A DNA stretch of 64,000 bases from Mytilus galloprovincialis (GCF_965363235.1 NC_134845.1:32474154-32538153); one strand, 5' to 3'. Shown: positions 12,000 to 22,759, counted from the stretch's first letter. The notes: a model not told the origin generated them from the letters alone. Numbers and translations are program-made.

Positions 12000-12320
12000 G
12001 AAAAACTTGCGTTTTTGTGGATATTTAATTCGTGGTTTTGCAGACATCTGCATACAAACCAATTAAAACATTGTATTTTGAATTCATGATTCACACGTAC
12101 GCACTAAATCCTCGAAAATTGGTATCTAACGAATTTTTATGTATCCCAGTGGCGGATCCAGGGGGGGGGGGTGGTGGGTTCCGGGGGTTGGAACCCCCCT
12201 TTTTTTGGCCGATCAATGCATTTGAATGGGAGCATATAGTTGGAACCCCCCCTTTAGTCTGTGTTGGGAACCCCCCCTTTTTAAAATGGCTGGATCCGCC
12301 ACTGTATCCATAGTAATTTT
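12000..12320 (-). mobile_element. Diverged TACTGTGGA-type MITE (reversed), interrupted
   Basis: The reverse complement reads tactatggata..attcgttagataccaatttt..aaaaccacgaattaaatatcc, the family seen at 4228, 24149 and 29430. It is interrupted at 12147-12304 by a GGCGGATCC element. Confidence 0.6.
12147..12304. mobile_element. 158 bp CAGTGGCGGATCC MITE with target duplication
   Basis: The left end cagtggcggatccagg and right end tggatccgccactg are inverted repeats. TATCC occurs immediately on both sides, fitting a 5 bp target duplication. The inside holds G/C-homopolymer-rich direct repeats around 'ggaacccccc'. An ORF crossing it is fortuitous. Confidence 0.85.
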
Positions 12321-12475
12321 TGCCCAGTTTAGAGGTTCATATACCTATATTTAAATTCAAAGAGTTGTTGTATTTTCTGAATAAAATTCTTCTTGTGAAC
12401 ATTGTTAGGTAAACTTAAGATCATATAAATACTTTTAAAATAGTTAATTTTTATAACTGCTTAGTGTAAAAGAGG

Positions 12476-13846
12476 CAGTGGCGGATTCAGAGGGGGGCGT
12501 AGAGGGCGTACGCCCCCCCTTTTGCTCGGACTTTTTTTTTCGTAAACTTCGTGAACTTTGACATTTCCCGTGTATTTAATTTTCATGCGACAATTATTTC
12601 TTTACTTATAAAGATAATTTTCGCTGGTGTAAAAGTCATGTGATTCGCTATGATGGAGTTGACCAGTGCGTCAAAAAAAAAACGTCACTTAGTCTTTTGA
12701 AATTCAACTTACAGTATAACATTGCTTAGGTTGATGCCTGATGACAACCATGATACCTTCAAAGCGAATAAGGATTGAGAACGAAAGTAGTGACTTCTAT
12801 TTCCCAATTTAAACCAAACAGAAACCCTCTCATGAAAAAAAATTTCACGGCAATATTATTTACCTACGTAAACATGTTTAACCCATAACGCACCAGCCTA
12901 TTTTGAAATAACTTGATAGCTGAATAATGACCCCCAGTCAGTATAAGCTCTTAGTCTAGATAGATTTTAAGGTACGAACCATTTGATTTGAGGAGGCAGT
13001 CTAATGTATTTCAGAGAAAAAAATACGACTCTGACTTTTGCATTAAATAAAAATTCTGGCCGTATCTGGATTGAAAACAACAATCTTGTCCACTTTTTTG
13101 CTTTTAGAAACGAAAATTTCCAACAGAATTATTTAGCATTAAATGAACATGATGAATAAAAAACGGGCGTATTTTTTTTAGGCCGGGGTTTGCATGTCTG
13201 ACGCGGCAGAATGTCTGTTTCGCCGAACTGATATATTGAATACTTTTTTCAAGACCAGACTGCAACCTGACTGCTGAGATAGGCCTTTATGTCTCCATTT
13301 GTCGGCCGTCATTCATAATTTCGTTGTCATTTCAGACTCATTCGTAGCCTTTGGTTGATTTGGAATCCCTCACCTCCCTTAATTTTGTCGGGTGAAACAT
13401 ATCAACCAAACATTTGAATGAAAATTGCTTGTTTGACTTTTTAACTCGTATCGGTCGTATTGAACATTTCATCGAATATTATAGCCCGATGTATTTCTTG
13501 TTTACAACAAGAAATATGTGAGGTTATGCTAACTTAACATACATGTAAAAAAAAAAAACGAGAATTTTCCATGTTTATTTTTTACTGACAAGTCCGACAT
13601 CAAATATATCAGTACATATAGCTTTGGATCCATACTATCATTTTATGATAGAATATCAATAGGGAGAAAACAGCATGTGAAATGTCCAACACTTACACTT
13701 TACAGCAACTATAGAATATACATGCCCCACGCAAGGAACCGTTTAAAATGTGCATTTACACTTATTTTATGTTTTTACGGCCGAAAAAGGTAAAAAAATA
13801 AATCTTTAAAAACTTCGCCCCCTTCCAAATTCCTGGATCCGCCCAT
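12476..13846. mobile_element. 1.4 kb GGCGGATCC-family element
   Basis: The left end cagtggcggattcagagggg matches the family end at 12147. The right end ttcctggatccgccc is the inverted counterpart, truncated before '(c)actg' and joined directly to another repeat. The interior is low in coding potential, with no recognisable transposase. Confidence 0.65.
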
Positions 13847-13847
13847 G

Positions 13848-14062
13848 AGAGGGACGGAAGATACAAGAGGGACTGTCAAACTCCTAAATCGAAAATAAAT
13901 CGACAACGCAATGGCTAAAAATAAAAAAAGACAAACAGGCAAACAATAGTACACATGACCCAACATAGAAAACTAAAGAATAAGCAACACGAACCCCACC
14001 AAAAACTAGGGGTGATCTCAAGTGTTCCGGAAGGGTAAGCAGATCCTGCTCCACATGTGGCA
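13848..14062 (+). repeat. Dispersed 'gagggacgaaagat' repeat, copy 1
   Basis: Shared with 58601-58812 across about 210 bp: gagggac(g)gaagatac, gacagtcaaac, catagaaaactaaa, acacgaacccc, ctccggaagggtaagcagat and cctgctccacatgtggcac. Reverse-oriented relatives are at 20440-20575, 28395-28770 and 41505-41575. Confidence 0.8.
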
Positions 14063-14157
14063 CACGTCGTTAGTGTAAGAAATTAGTTAAGGGATATGGC
14101 ATGTTGTTCAGTGGTTGGTGTTAGATGCTGTCTACCTTATTCATCATTTGGTTATTG

Positions 14158-15083
14158 TTTTGTACATAAATCAAACCAACAAGTTTTGTAGTTTTTATTG
14201 TTTTACACATTGTATTACGGGGCGCCGAATGGGACTCTTGTGGTTTTGTACTCGAAATTCAATTTTGTACGGACTAAAGTGACTTTTGTTCAACAAAAAT
14301 GAGTTCAGTTTAACAAAATTTGTAGCATACTACACATTTAAAATTTTGTCATACAAAATTATCTTTCAGTGGATAAAAGTCACTTTTGTCATGACACAAT
14401 TCATTTTTGTTACACACACTTGACTTTTGTTACCCAATTTGAAAATTGGGCGACAAAAGTCAATTTTGTATGCAAATTAGTTTAGTTTGGATTCTGTGAA
14501 CAAATTTGCATACAAAATCGACTTTTGTGAAACAAAAATTGACAAAATTGAATTTCTCACAAAAGTCAATTTTGCCTCACAAAATACAATTTTGTCGTCA
14601 CAAAATTCAACAAAATTGACTTTTGTCGTCACAAAATTAACTTTTGTGAGACAAAATTGACAAAATTGAATTTTGTCTCACAAAATTGAATTTTGTCTCA
14701 CAAAATTGAATTCTATCATACAAAATTGAATTTTGTCTCACAAAAGTCAATTTTGTATGCAAATAAGTTTATATTTGCATACCTTTTTGACAAAAATGAC
14801 CGTTTTGTCATGTCTATAAAAATGAATTTTGTCATCACAAAATTGAAGTTCTCATAAAATAAGTCTGTATCACATAGTTTTGTAGGACAAAAATGATTTT
14901 GTTATGACAGAATTTAATTTTGTACATAAATCAAACCAACAAGTTTTGCAGTTTTTATTGTTTTACACATTGTACTACGGGGCGCCGAATGGGACTCTTG
15001 TGGTTTTGTAAGACAAAAATGATTTTGTTATGACAGAATTGAATTTTCTACAAAACAACAAGAGTCCCATTCGGCGCCCCGTA
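14158..15083. repeat. Palindromic ACAAAA/TTTTGT array bounded by ACGGGGCGCCGAATGGGACT inverted ends
   Basis: From 14216 tacggggcgccgaatgggac opens the block, and the inverse gtcccattcggcgccccgta closes it at 15083. In between, nearly every 20-25 bp is a variant of acaaaattgaattttgtctc, which is self-complementary around AATT. A 92 bp segment (tttgtacataaatcaaacc up to the GGCGCC end) occurs directly repeated at 14158-14250 and 14918-15010. A minimal foldback unit is thus present at 14976-15083. No ORF. Confidence 0.85.
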
Positions 15084-15139
15084 TGTACAGTCATGGCCTT
15101 TTAATGCTACTATAGGTATGTGTTTGGATCTTTGTTGGT

Positions 15140-15240
15140 GGCTGTGAGGCGACCTACAGATATTTTCAACTTTTCTATTTGATTTGTGGTGGATATTTTT
15201 CTCATTGGTACTCATACCACATCTTCTTTTTAAAAGAAGA
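15140..15240 (-). repeat. Diverged fragment of the 'gtggtatgattgcc' SINE-like repeat
   Basis: ctcattggtactcataccacatctt is the reverse complement of the 5' end of the repeat at 23040 (atgtggtatgattgcc..tgagacaac). Related ends lie at 40190 and 53855. Confidence 0.5.
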
Positions 15241-15761
15241 AAGTTAATCGTCTGGAAGCTAAAAATACAAAAACAAGAAGAATTTCAAATATCTCTTCAA
15301 AACTTTTTCAGCTATAAGTGACCTAAATATAAATTAAGAGCAATGACCTGACAAAAAATGTAATCCTAGAAATATGCGAGTATACATTAAGGTACATTCA
15401 GTATATTCTAAAAAAGTGAATGTTGAATGCTACATGGGTTAAGATTTAAGAAAGGAGAAAAGCCACAAAAAAAAAAGAGTCTTAAATGCCACCAGAAAAG
15501 ACAAACATGTATCACAGGAGATGTGTCATATTTAGATATCGGTTCTCAAAATAAACCATGCTTTGTTTAAGTTCTCTCACCTTTGTATCTTAACCATGTT
15601 AACTTTTGATTTCGATTGAAGTACTTTGGATAATTAACTTAGGTCAAAGTTATAAAGGCAGTTCAAACAACTTTTAAGTGATTATATAAGCAATTGTGGT
15701 CAGAGCAAATCTCTTACGTGTCTAAAAAGGCGGACGGATTATTCCTACATCATGCTCGATC

Positions 15762-15826
15762 TATAAAAGATAGAAAAATGCATCTCCCTGTTCATGGTAT
15801 TGTCTTTTTCTACAGCATTTTGAAAG
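15762..15826 (+). promoter_or_regulatory. Candidate TATA box and 5' non-coding exon of the plus-strand peptide gene
   Basis: TATAAAA lies at 15762-15768. About 60 bp downstream comes a strong donor, tgaaag^gtaag (exon end 15826). The next plausible acceptor is ttttttaatag^ at 17395, just upstream of the ATG at 17423. So 15.8 kb would be a 5' UTR exon joined to 17396. Both sites are seen; the joining is inferred. Confidence 0.4.
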
Positions 15827-16442
15827 GTAAGATGTATTTGTATTTGAGTAATTTAGATTATAGATAGACGCTCACTAGATATCTAACATAATAAACTTCC
15901 TAAATAAAATGTCTTAGTTTTGTCCAAATCGGCCTCGTATCACAAATATGGTTTTTGTCGTTTTTTTTTTTTTTTGCTGTCCCACATCTTTTTTGTTCAT
16001 ATGTTTTAACTGTGACACCTTAAATTATGTATTTGTGAAGGAGTAATACTGGAATATTATCATACTAGTATCTATTTGGCCCCAAAACATTTATTAAGGT
16101 CAAAGGGATCTCGTAGCAAATAATGATGATTTTAGACCTTTAAAAAAATGTATTTTACTAATATAAAATTCAGGCAAGGCGTATCAGTACCATGTTACAT
16201 TTCTTGCTATTGTAAATACCAAACTCACTGCAAGCCATAAAGATGAACTTACAATGAGAGAAAAAAAATAACAACAGCCGCTTGGAGATCGGACCTCAAT
16301 AATTTTTTTTAATCAAAACTGGGTTTATTTTATCTAGAGTTAATATTATTTTACATAAACATATTTTGGGACTTATTCTAATACGGTGTTCTTGCTCTAA
16401 TCCTTAAAATATACACACTACTACTGTTATTATAGTATCGAA

Positions 16443-16596
16443 TGGAATAGAGCAAGAACAAACCAGGACGCCTCCGGGTGCGGGAATTTCTCGCTACATT
16501 GAAGACCTGTTGGTGACCCTCTGTTGTTGTTTTTTTATTTGGTCGGGTTGTTGTCTCTTTGACACATTCCCCATTTCCATTCTCAATTTTATCAAT
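16443..16596 (-). repeat. 'ggggaatgtgtcaaagagac' repeat, reverse copy
   Basis: gacgcctccgggtgcgggaa..ggtcgggttgttgtctctt..cattccccatttccattctcaa is the reverse complement of the copies at 36227 and 39432. Confidence 0.8.
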
Positions 16597-16919
16597 TAAG
16601 TGAAAATAAGATAAGATATTAAAGAAAATTTATCAAACAAAAAGAAAAAAAAAATGAAAATGAAAAAATAAGAGTACATTCCCCAACGCCAGTGGAAAAC
16701 ACAAACTATTTCAGCACGTGGAACAACCACATTCAAATATTTCAATCTCTAAATCATCAGAACTCAATATACGATGATCTATAGTTGTTCATTTCTCTTG
16801 TGTACGTGAAGAGTTGGTGATCGCCAAGTTCTTTATCGTTTTTAAGAAATAAGTTGACGGTTTTATCTTGTACATTAGCTTCACACAGTAAAATTATATG
16901 AAAAAAAAACAACCAAAAC

Positions 16920-17115
16920 ACCGAACTCCGAGGAAAATTCAAAACGGAAAGTTCCTAATCAAATGGCAAAATAAAATGATAAATCAAATGATAAAGCACA
17001 TCAAACGAATGGAATTAACAACTGTCATATTCCTGACGTGGTACATGCATTTTCAAATTTAGAAAATTGTGGATTGAACCTGGTTTTATAGCGCTAAACC
17101 TCTAACTACTACCCT
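16920..17115 (-). repeat. 'gttcagtattttt' dispersed repeat, reverse copy
   Basis: accgaactccgaggaaaatt..aaatggcaaaat..ctgtcatattcctgacgtgg..ggattgaacctggttttata is the reverse complement of the copies at 20583 and 51700. Confidence 0.75.
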
Positions 17116-17422
17116 TCTCTCATAAAGTCATGACACGAGCAGGATAATATTTACCCTTAATTTAACCAAGATTGATGAGAGACCTACATGGTTACTTGAG
17201 CTTTAAAGCTAAATGGAAATAGTTCTGCGTGTGTGCCTATAATTGCTTTCATCCACTTCATTTGAATTTTGGTGAATAGTTGTCTCATTATAACATATTT
17301 CCTTATCTTTATATAGGTATTTTTGTGTTTAGTTAATTATTATCACATGTGTCACTCATTTATTTGTCATCCATTTATTTTTCATTTTTTAATAGGTACA
17401 TTAAATCTAAATCTAAGAAGAT

Positions 17423-17797
17423 ATGAATCGAGTAAGGATACTGCTATTATTTTTTGCTTTGTTTTATTTTGGTGAATGTACCTTGTATAAACACTTAAGA
17501 GAAAGTAACAGGAAAAGAAAAGGAATTTTTCACCAGAATAGCAATATTCAGAACAAACAAATTAAAAACATGGACAAAATCAAGATGCCCATAAACCATA
17601 GCCATAAGAGCATCCAGCGCAAGCGTAACACCATAAGAAAAAGCAACAATCCTGTGGAATTGCAAAACATCCGACAGAGAAGAAGCTTCATGGGCTTTTT
17701 TCCATCAACAAGTTCAAATCAAACGGTGCTAGTTGCCTGTCGGGAAAATGATATATTTTGCATACAGACACTGAGTCAATTCACAGCAAAGCCCTAA
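17423..17797 (+). CDS. Secreted peptide precursor with C-terminal two-cysteine peptide (possible calcitonin-like paralogue)
   Basis: A 124-residue single-exon frame. Residues 1-19 form a signal peptide (hydrophobic core ILLLFFALFYFG). The middle is a basic Asn/Lys/Arg-rich spacer with several dibasic sites. RQRR at 84-87 is a furin-type site that would free a 37-residue peptide holding cysteines at 106 and 113 followed by IQTLSQF. The Cys-x6-Cys then 'LSQ' pattern recalls the calcitonin fold (ring then helix), but the peptide is short after the ring and lacks a C-terminal Gly for amidation. The ATG is the first after the acceptor at 17395, and AATAAA follows 55 bp after the stop. It converges with the similarly built precursor at 18071-22712. 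Secreted-precursor status is fairly clear; the peptide family is not. Confidence 0.6.
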   Translation: MNRVRILLLFFALFYFGECTLYKHLRESNRKRKGIFHQNSNIQNKQIKNMDKIKMPINHSHKSIQRKRNTIRKSNNPVELQNIRQRRSFMGFFPSTSSNQTVLVACRENDIFCIQTLSQFTAKP

Positions 17798-17852
17798 GGT
17801 GATACAGAGAAGATATTAGGACGATGAAGATATATGCTGAACAAAAAGTTAA

Positions 17853-17858
17853 AATAAA
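17853..17858 (+). terminator. Poly(A) signal AATAAA of the plus-strand peptide gene
   Basis: Canonical hexamer in gttaaaataaaaaaac, about 55 bp after the stop. Confidence 0.55.
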
Positions 17859-17997
17859 AAAACTACGTTTTATTAACGTCTAATGTGTTTTGCAATGAAT
17901 TCCAATATGTTTTCCGTACACAAACAATAGTTTAAGTAAAGAAAAACCCGCAGATTGATAATAAATACAGAAAAAGCGACTTTCATCACAAAATCTC

Positions 17998-18003
17998 TTT
18001 ATT
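17998..18003 (-). terminator. Poly(A) signal AATAAA of the minus-strand peptide gene
   Basis: The minus strand reads gaaaaataaagag, about 68 bp past the stop. The two opposing signals are 140 bp apart. Confidence 0.55.
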
Positions 18004-18070
18004 TTTCATATTATTTTCCGGCGTCTTTCACCTTTTCAACGAACGTTTTTCAGACAGGTTATCTATTGTA

Positions 18071-21000
18071 TCATCCCCATCTGCCACTTGGTCTAGCTGC
18101 ATCAATGTTCGTCTGATTTAAGATGGCCAAAGCTTGTGTTAGACGCTCTACACATTCTTGTGTCATACAGCTGATGGAAATCAAATCTGAGCGTTTTTGT
18201 CGTTGTTTTCCATTGGTTGTTGTTATTGCAACTCTGACTGGTAAGATGCTTTTGATTGGATGCGTTTGTTCCATCCGTAAGCTATGAAGATCACGTCTGA
18301 TTGGTACATTTAGTACGGATGGCAATACACAAACCAGAACAATCAGTAACGTATATCTAAAATATAAAATACCCATATGAAACCCTTAAAATTAATTTGA
18401 TTGGAAATGAAAGTAAAAAAAAAAAAAAAAAAAAAACAATGACATTGGTTAAAATATGTACATAGATCGGTGTATTTTTCATAACATGCATGAAACAATA
18501 AAAACTAATTTGATTGGAAATGAAAGTAAAAAAAATAATAACATTGGTTAAAATATGCGTATAGATCGGTGTATTTTTAATATATTAAAATGACTGCTTA
18601 CAAACATATTGAAAAATGCAGTATCAGGGCTTTGTTATGTCGCAAAATATTTGATACGACGATATAAAGTTAGACACTGAAGCATGATGACATAATCCGA
18701 CAAACCTAGCAAATTGAGTCGATGTTGTGGTGGAAATCTGATAAAACGTTGAAAGAAATTTGTTTTGTATCAAGAATACAGTAAAATCTGTTAAACAGAT
18801 GACAGTTATTCAACACATTTGTATTGGAATACCAGTCGCTCGACACAATATCAACACATTTCCTGTTGCACACTCGCCAAATAAAGGCAACAGTAGTATA
18901 CCGTTGTTCAAAACTCATAAATCCATGGACAAAAAACAAAATCGGGGTAACAAACTAAAACTGAGGGAAACGCATTAACTATAGGAGAACAACGACACAA
19001 CATTAAAATGTAACACACACAGAAACGGACTAAGCATTAGACAAAATCCTATGAGAATAACAAATATAACATCAAAACCAAATACATGAATTTAGGATAG
19101 ATAAGTACCGTGACACGTCTTATAGTAATGTGCATTCACACACAAAAATAAGAGAAAACAAACGACACAACGGAAACACAACGTTAAAATGTAGCACACA
19201 CAGAAACGAACTATAATATAACAATGGTCATATTCCTGACTTGGTATAAGACATTTTTTTAAAGGAAAAACTGGTGGGTTGAACCTGGTTTTGTGGCATG
19301 CCAAACCTCCCTCTTTTATGTTCTGTGAAATATAACATTAAAATGACAACACAACATTACAGGACTACAATATAAATAAATAGGAGAACACAATTGACAA
19401 AGAAACACACGAATAATAGCTAACAAAAGGCAACAAGTTTAAAATTTTAATACGCCAGAAGTCCACACAAGACTTACTAGTCGCTAGTGACGCCCATATA
19501 CAAAAGTTTGAAAGCCGAAACAAGTACAAAGTTGAACAGCATCGAGGACCAAAAGTTAAAAAAAGTTGTGCCAAAAACGGCCGGGGTTTTTTGTTAGGTA
19601 CCAGAACATCCCTATTATTTAGAATAATTTATACTTTTGCAAACAGTAAATTTTATAAAATGACTATACAAGAGATATACATGATAAAACTGAAGTATTA
19701 ACTAATTACAGGAAACAACCGAAATACATTACATAACCCGACAAATTGCAACACAAAAAAATAGACACATCCCAATAAGTTAAAACCTCAACGCCAAGTG
19801 ACGTCATATTAGAAATTGTAAAATTGTAAAAAATTACCAAAAAATGACGTCACATTTGAATTTGTAAAACAGATCATCAAAAAATGAAAAACTACGTCAC
19901 ATTTGAATGAATAAGATAGAATTAAGATTGATTTAAGATTATATTTGAACTAAATACTGATATTACATTTAATAACAATGCACATTTCAATACTTATTAG
20001 TAGCAAACTAAGGTAGCAATTAACCATATTATATAGATATGTCCGGTTTGTTGTGAATCTAACTTCAAACGTAAAACATCGTACAGATTACGTTGAACAA
20101 AATCAAATCTAATAAATTGAGGCGGTGATTAATTTTCTTTACCATAACACATGAATATAATAGAAAAGACGTCAACACATTTGACAAAATCCGATGAGAA
20201 TTACAAATATAACATTAAACATTTGAACTAAATACATGAATTTGGGATAGACAAGTAACGTAACACGTCTTATAGTAATGCGAATTCACACTCAGCAAAA
20301 CAGTCACAATCTGGAATAAGTCACGTTTGGTAATTAAAAGATTAGACGACGTAATGACAAACCACAACCAAACAATTTCATACTGTATCTTTGGACTGAA
20401 AGTATACAAACCTTTTCCTTGCATGTACAAACCCGTTCCCTTTACACGAATGTGACCTACTAAATTAGACTACATTTACCGGCTTTGTAATAACATGAAC
20501 AACACGACGGGTGCCAAATGTGGAGCAGAATCTGAAACCTACCCCAGTTTTTGATGGGGTTCGAGTTGTTGTTGTGCCCTATTTGTGACATTTTGTTCAT
20601 GCTTCGTTGTCAATATAATGAAATTTGATGCGACTGAAGTGGGAGATTTAGCGCTATAAAACCAGGTTCAATTCACCATTTTCTACATTTGAAAATGCCT
20701 GTACCAAGTCAGGAGTATGACATTTGTTGTTCATTCGTTTGATATATTTTATCATTTGATTTTGCCATTTGATTAGGGACTTTCCGTTTTGAATTTTCAT
20801 CGGAGTTCAGTATTTTTGTGATGTTATTTTCTAAAATGTCTATTAATTTGTTTAGCATTTCAGAAAACATCGAATAGGAGCCTTATATTTTACCTAACTA
20901 ATGGTATTTGAAAAAATATTGCATGCATACATGTTAGTCCAAATAATTATGACGTCTTGAAAGGCTATGTTTTTTCTGTGACGCCTTACATCGACAGGTG

Positions 21001-22712
21001 AGCGTCATAGCAAAAATTAAGGTAGATCACAAGTATATATTTTTTGAGACAGAATTTTTTCATAATTTGCCAAAATGAAGATTTTATTATGCTCTTTTCA
21101 AAAATTTAATAAAAAGTATGGGTCACCGTGCTATTTTTAAGCTATGGGTCGTTGAAAATTGCCAAAATTTGGTTAGTTTATTCATGAAAAAACACATTAG
21201 TGTGCATAAAAAAATTCTATGAGATAGAATTTTGAAATAAATTGTGAGAAGAAAGGTTTCATAATATGTTTTAAGAAAATAAAAAGAAAACATGGTGTCA
21301 CCGAACTTGTTTTCTTGCTACAAGTAAAAATAAAAAATTTCCCTATAAGCCCAGTATAAATTTTGTACTAAAAGAGTTATTTCCCCTTAAATGGCTCATT
21401 TGAAAAAAAATAATTTTTATACCAAAACAATTGATATTTGTTAAAATATTTTGAATAATACGATTAATTAACAATTTGTCTTCAAATAGAAAAAACAGTC
21501 TAACCATTGAATTGCAAATCTGTCTCCAAATTTGCAGATTTAGGCAAATAATTGGACCGATTTTGTACTGCGATTGTCCAATCCAAGATGGCGGTATACC
21601 ATGAATCTACCTTAAAAATAGCCTTCAAAGACGTCATAATTATTTGGACAAACATATATGTATATTATGCCCCATTTATGGGCATTATGTTTTTCGGTAT
21701 GTGCGTCCGTCCGTCTGTCCAGCTTCAAATTAAAGTTTTTGGTCAAAGTAGTTTTTGATGAAGTTGAAGTCAAATCAACTTGAAACTTAGTACACATGTT
21801 CTCTATGATATGATCTCTCTAATTGTAATGCCAAAGTTGAGTTTTAATCCCAATTTCACGGTCCATTGAACATAAAAAATGATAGCGCGAATAGGGAATC
21901 CGTGTACTATGTTTTATTCCAATTTACGTACTAATACAGTTCTTTTTAATACCTCAAAATTCGTTTAAATATGACTGCTAAGAATAGGGGGGAAATCATA
22001 ATTTAGGCTAAACAAAATCTTTATTTTTATAATTGTCTATTTTACAAATAAATGACACTATCGCTAATTTGGACTATTGTCAAACTATCTGATTAATTAA
22101 CTTGTACCATTAAATTATTTTTTCCTACCTGCCAACACTAACATAGTCATTAAAAAATAAGAGCAAGTGTGGTATGATTGGCATTGAGCCAGCAAGAGTG
22201 AAACTTTCCAAAAAACGTAAAAATAGATTCATTACTAAAAATATATGCTATACGTATAGTATTACGTGTTTTTCTATGACAGAAAAATGACGAAAAGTCA
22301 ACTGGTCGATTTGATCATGTAGTTCTTTGCATATTCATATACTTATTTGTCATTAGCATTCAAAGTGTAAGACGTGGCGCTACGAATGCACTAAGTTTTA
22401 TAAACTTTGTTATATGATATATATGTATTTTTCAATTCTCAAAGATTTTCTTAAACTCTTTCAAAATTTAAAAAAAAATCGGAAGCATATTTTTTTCTTC
22501 TGTTAAACAAAGAAAAAAAACACAACCTTAGCCTAAAATATGATAACGATACCTATTTGAGAAGTAGGAAATGCACTTAATGTGACATTATTTACATTTT
22601 GTTATCCATTCGTGATGGCGACCGTAGAATTTTTATCGGTGCGACACTTGTTCAAGCTTAAAATAATGTACTTCAAAGACTTCTTTACAATCAAATGTAC
22701 TTACCGTTTCAT
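18071..22712 (-). CDS. Calcitonin/CGRP-like peptide precursor (two coding exons)
   Basis: Exon 1 coding part is 22705-22712 (ATG AAA CG, then gtaagt). Exon 2 is 18071-18356 after ttttatattttag. The CG|A junction restores an arginine codon in frame and gives a clean signal peptide, MKRYTLLIVLVCVLPS. The 97-residue precursor has RQKR at 55-58. The following 39-residue peptide reads SDLISIS-C-MTQE-C-VERLTQALAILN and ends PSGRWG. A Cys-x4-Cys ring, an amphipathic helix with Leu at ring-proximal positions, and an aromatic residue before a terminal Gly (amidation donor) fit the calcitonin/CGRP family, which acts through class B GPCRs. Using the upstream in-exon ATG (18376) instead would give a poorer N-terminus through the intron end. 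The 4.3 kb intron is full of repeats. Not excluded: an unrelated cysteine-ring neuropeptide. Confidence 0.6.
18389..18580. repeat. Tandem duplication, period about 114 bp, with a poly(A) tract
   Basis: taatttgattggaaatgaaa begins both units (about 18391 and 18505). Each runs through acattggttaaaatatg and agatcggtgtattttt. The first unit has a run of about 22 A. It lies in the intron of the minus-strand peptide gene. Confidence 0.8.
18890..20450. mobile_element. Composite repeat block in the peptide-gene intron
   Basis: It contains a direct repeat: acaaatataacat..aaatacatgaatttaggatagataagta..acacgtcttatagtaatg at about 19060-19135, and again at 20205-20285. It also contains a reversed copy of the 'cgtcactgatgagtc' repeat (19455-19600) and a fragment with ggttgaacctggttttgtgg (19275). 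Short blocks tgacgtcatatt / tgacgtcacatttg recur at 19800-19900. I take this as one large mobile element or a repeat mosaic. Its borders are approximate and no intact ORF is present. Confidence 0.5.
20440..20580 (-). repeat. 'gagggacgaaagat' family, reverse partial copy
   Basis: cacgacgggtgccaaatgtggagcag..ccagtttttgatggggttcg matches the reverse complement of the 13848 copy's right half. Confidence 0.6.
20583..20830 (+). repeat. 'gttcagtattttt' dispersed repeat
   Basis: It has ttgttcatgcttcgttgtca, ttagcgctataaaaccaggt, caattcaccattttctac and ggagttcagtatttttgtga in the same order as at 26860, 40795 and 51700. Confidence 0.8.
20937..21649. mobile_element. 0.7 kb TIR element (gtccaaataattatgacgtc ends)
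   Basis: The left end gtccaaataattatgacgtc and right end gacgtcataattatttggac are perfect inverted repeats. A second inner pair is aaggtagatcac / gaatctacctt. The interior has 'gggtcaccgtgct' and 'gggtcgttgaaaattgccaa'. No transposase frame. Confidence 0.82.
21655..21900 (+). repeat. 'ccccatttatgggcat' repeat
   Basis: tatgccccatttatgggcat, then a (cgtc/gtcc)n stretch, then agtttttgatgaagttgaag. It is inverted relative to 24940-25240, which shares the same blocks. Confidence 0.8.
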
Positions 22713-22759
22713 CTCTGGCAAAGTTCTGTTACCTTAGAGAGAGAAGGCTGATTAAAAAG

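Larger units (their letters stand above)
15827..17395 (+). other. Putative intron; AT-rich with two repeats
   Basis: It holds the dispersed repeats at 16443-16596 and 16920-17115. Otherwise I see no exon or structured element. Confidence 0.35.

Noticed and set aside
12032..12313. 93-codon ORF with Gly and Pro runs
   Set aside because: It crosses a MITE and its G/C homopolymers; there is no gene signal.
14250..15060. CRISPR-like regular array
   Set aside because: Repeats are palindromic and contiguous with no unique spacers, the host is a eukaryote, and inverted ends mark it as a foldback-type element.
18357..18376. ATG at 18376 as start of the calcitonin-like precursor
   Set aside because: It lies in the polypyrimidine/AG end of an intron. 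The spliced start gives a better signal peptide and exact phase, though this is not proven.
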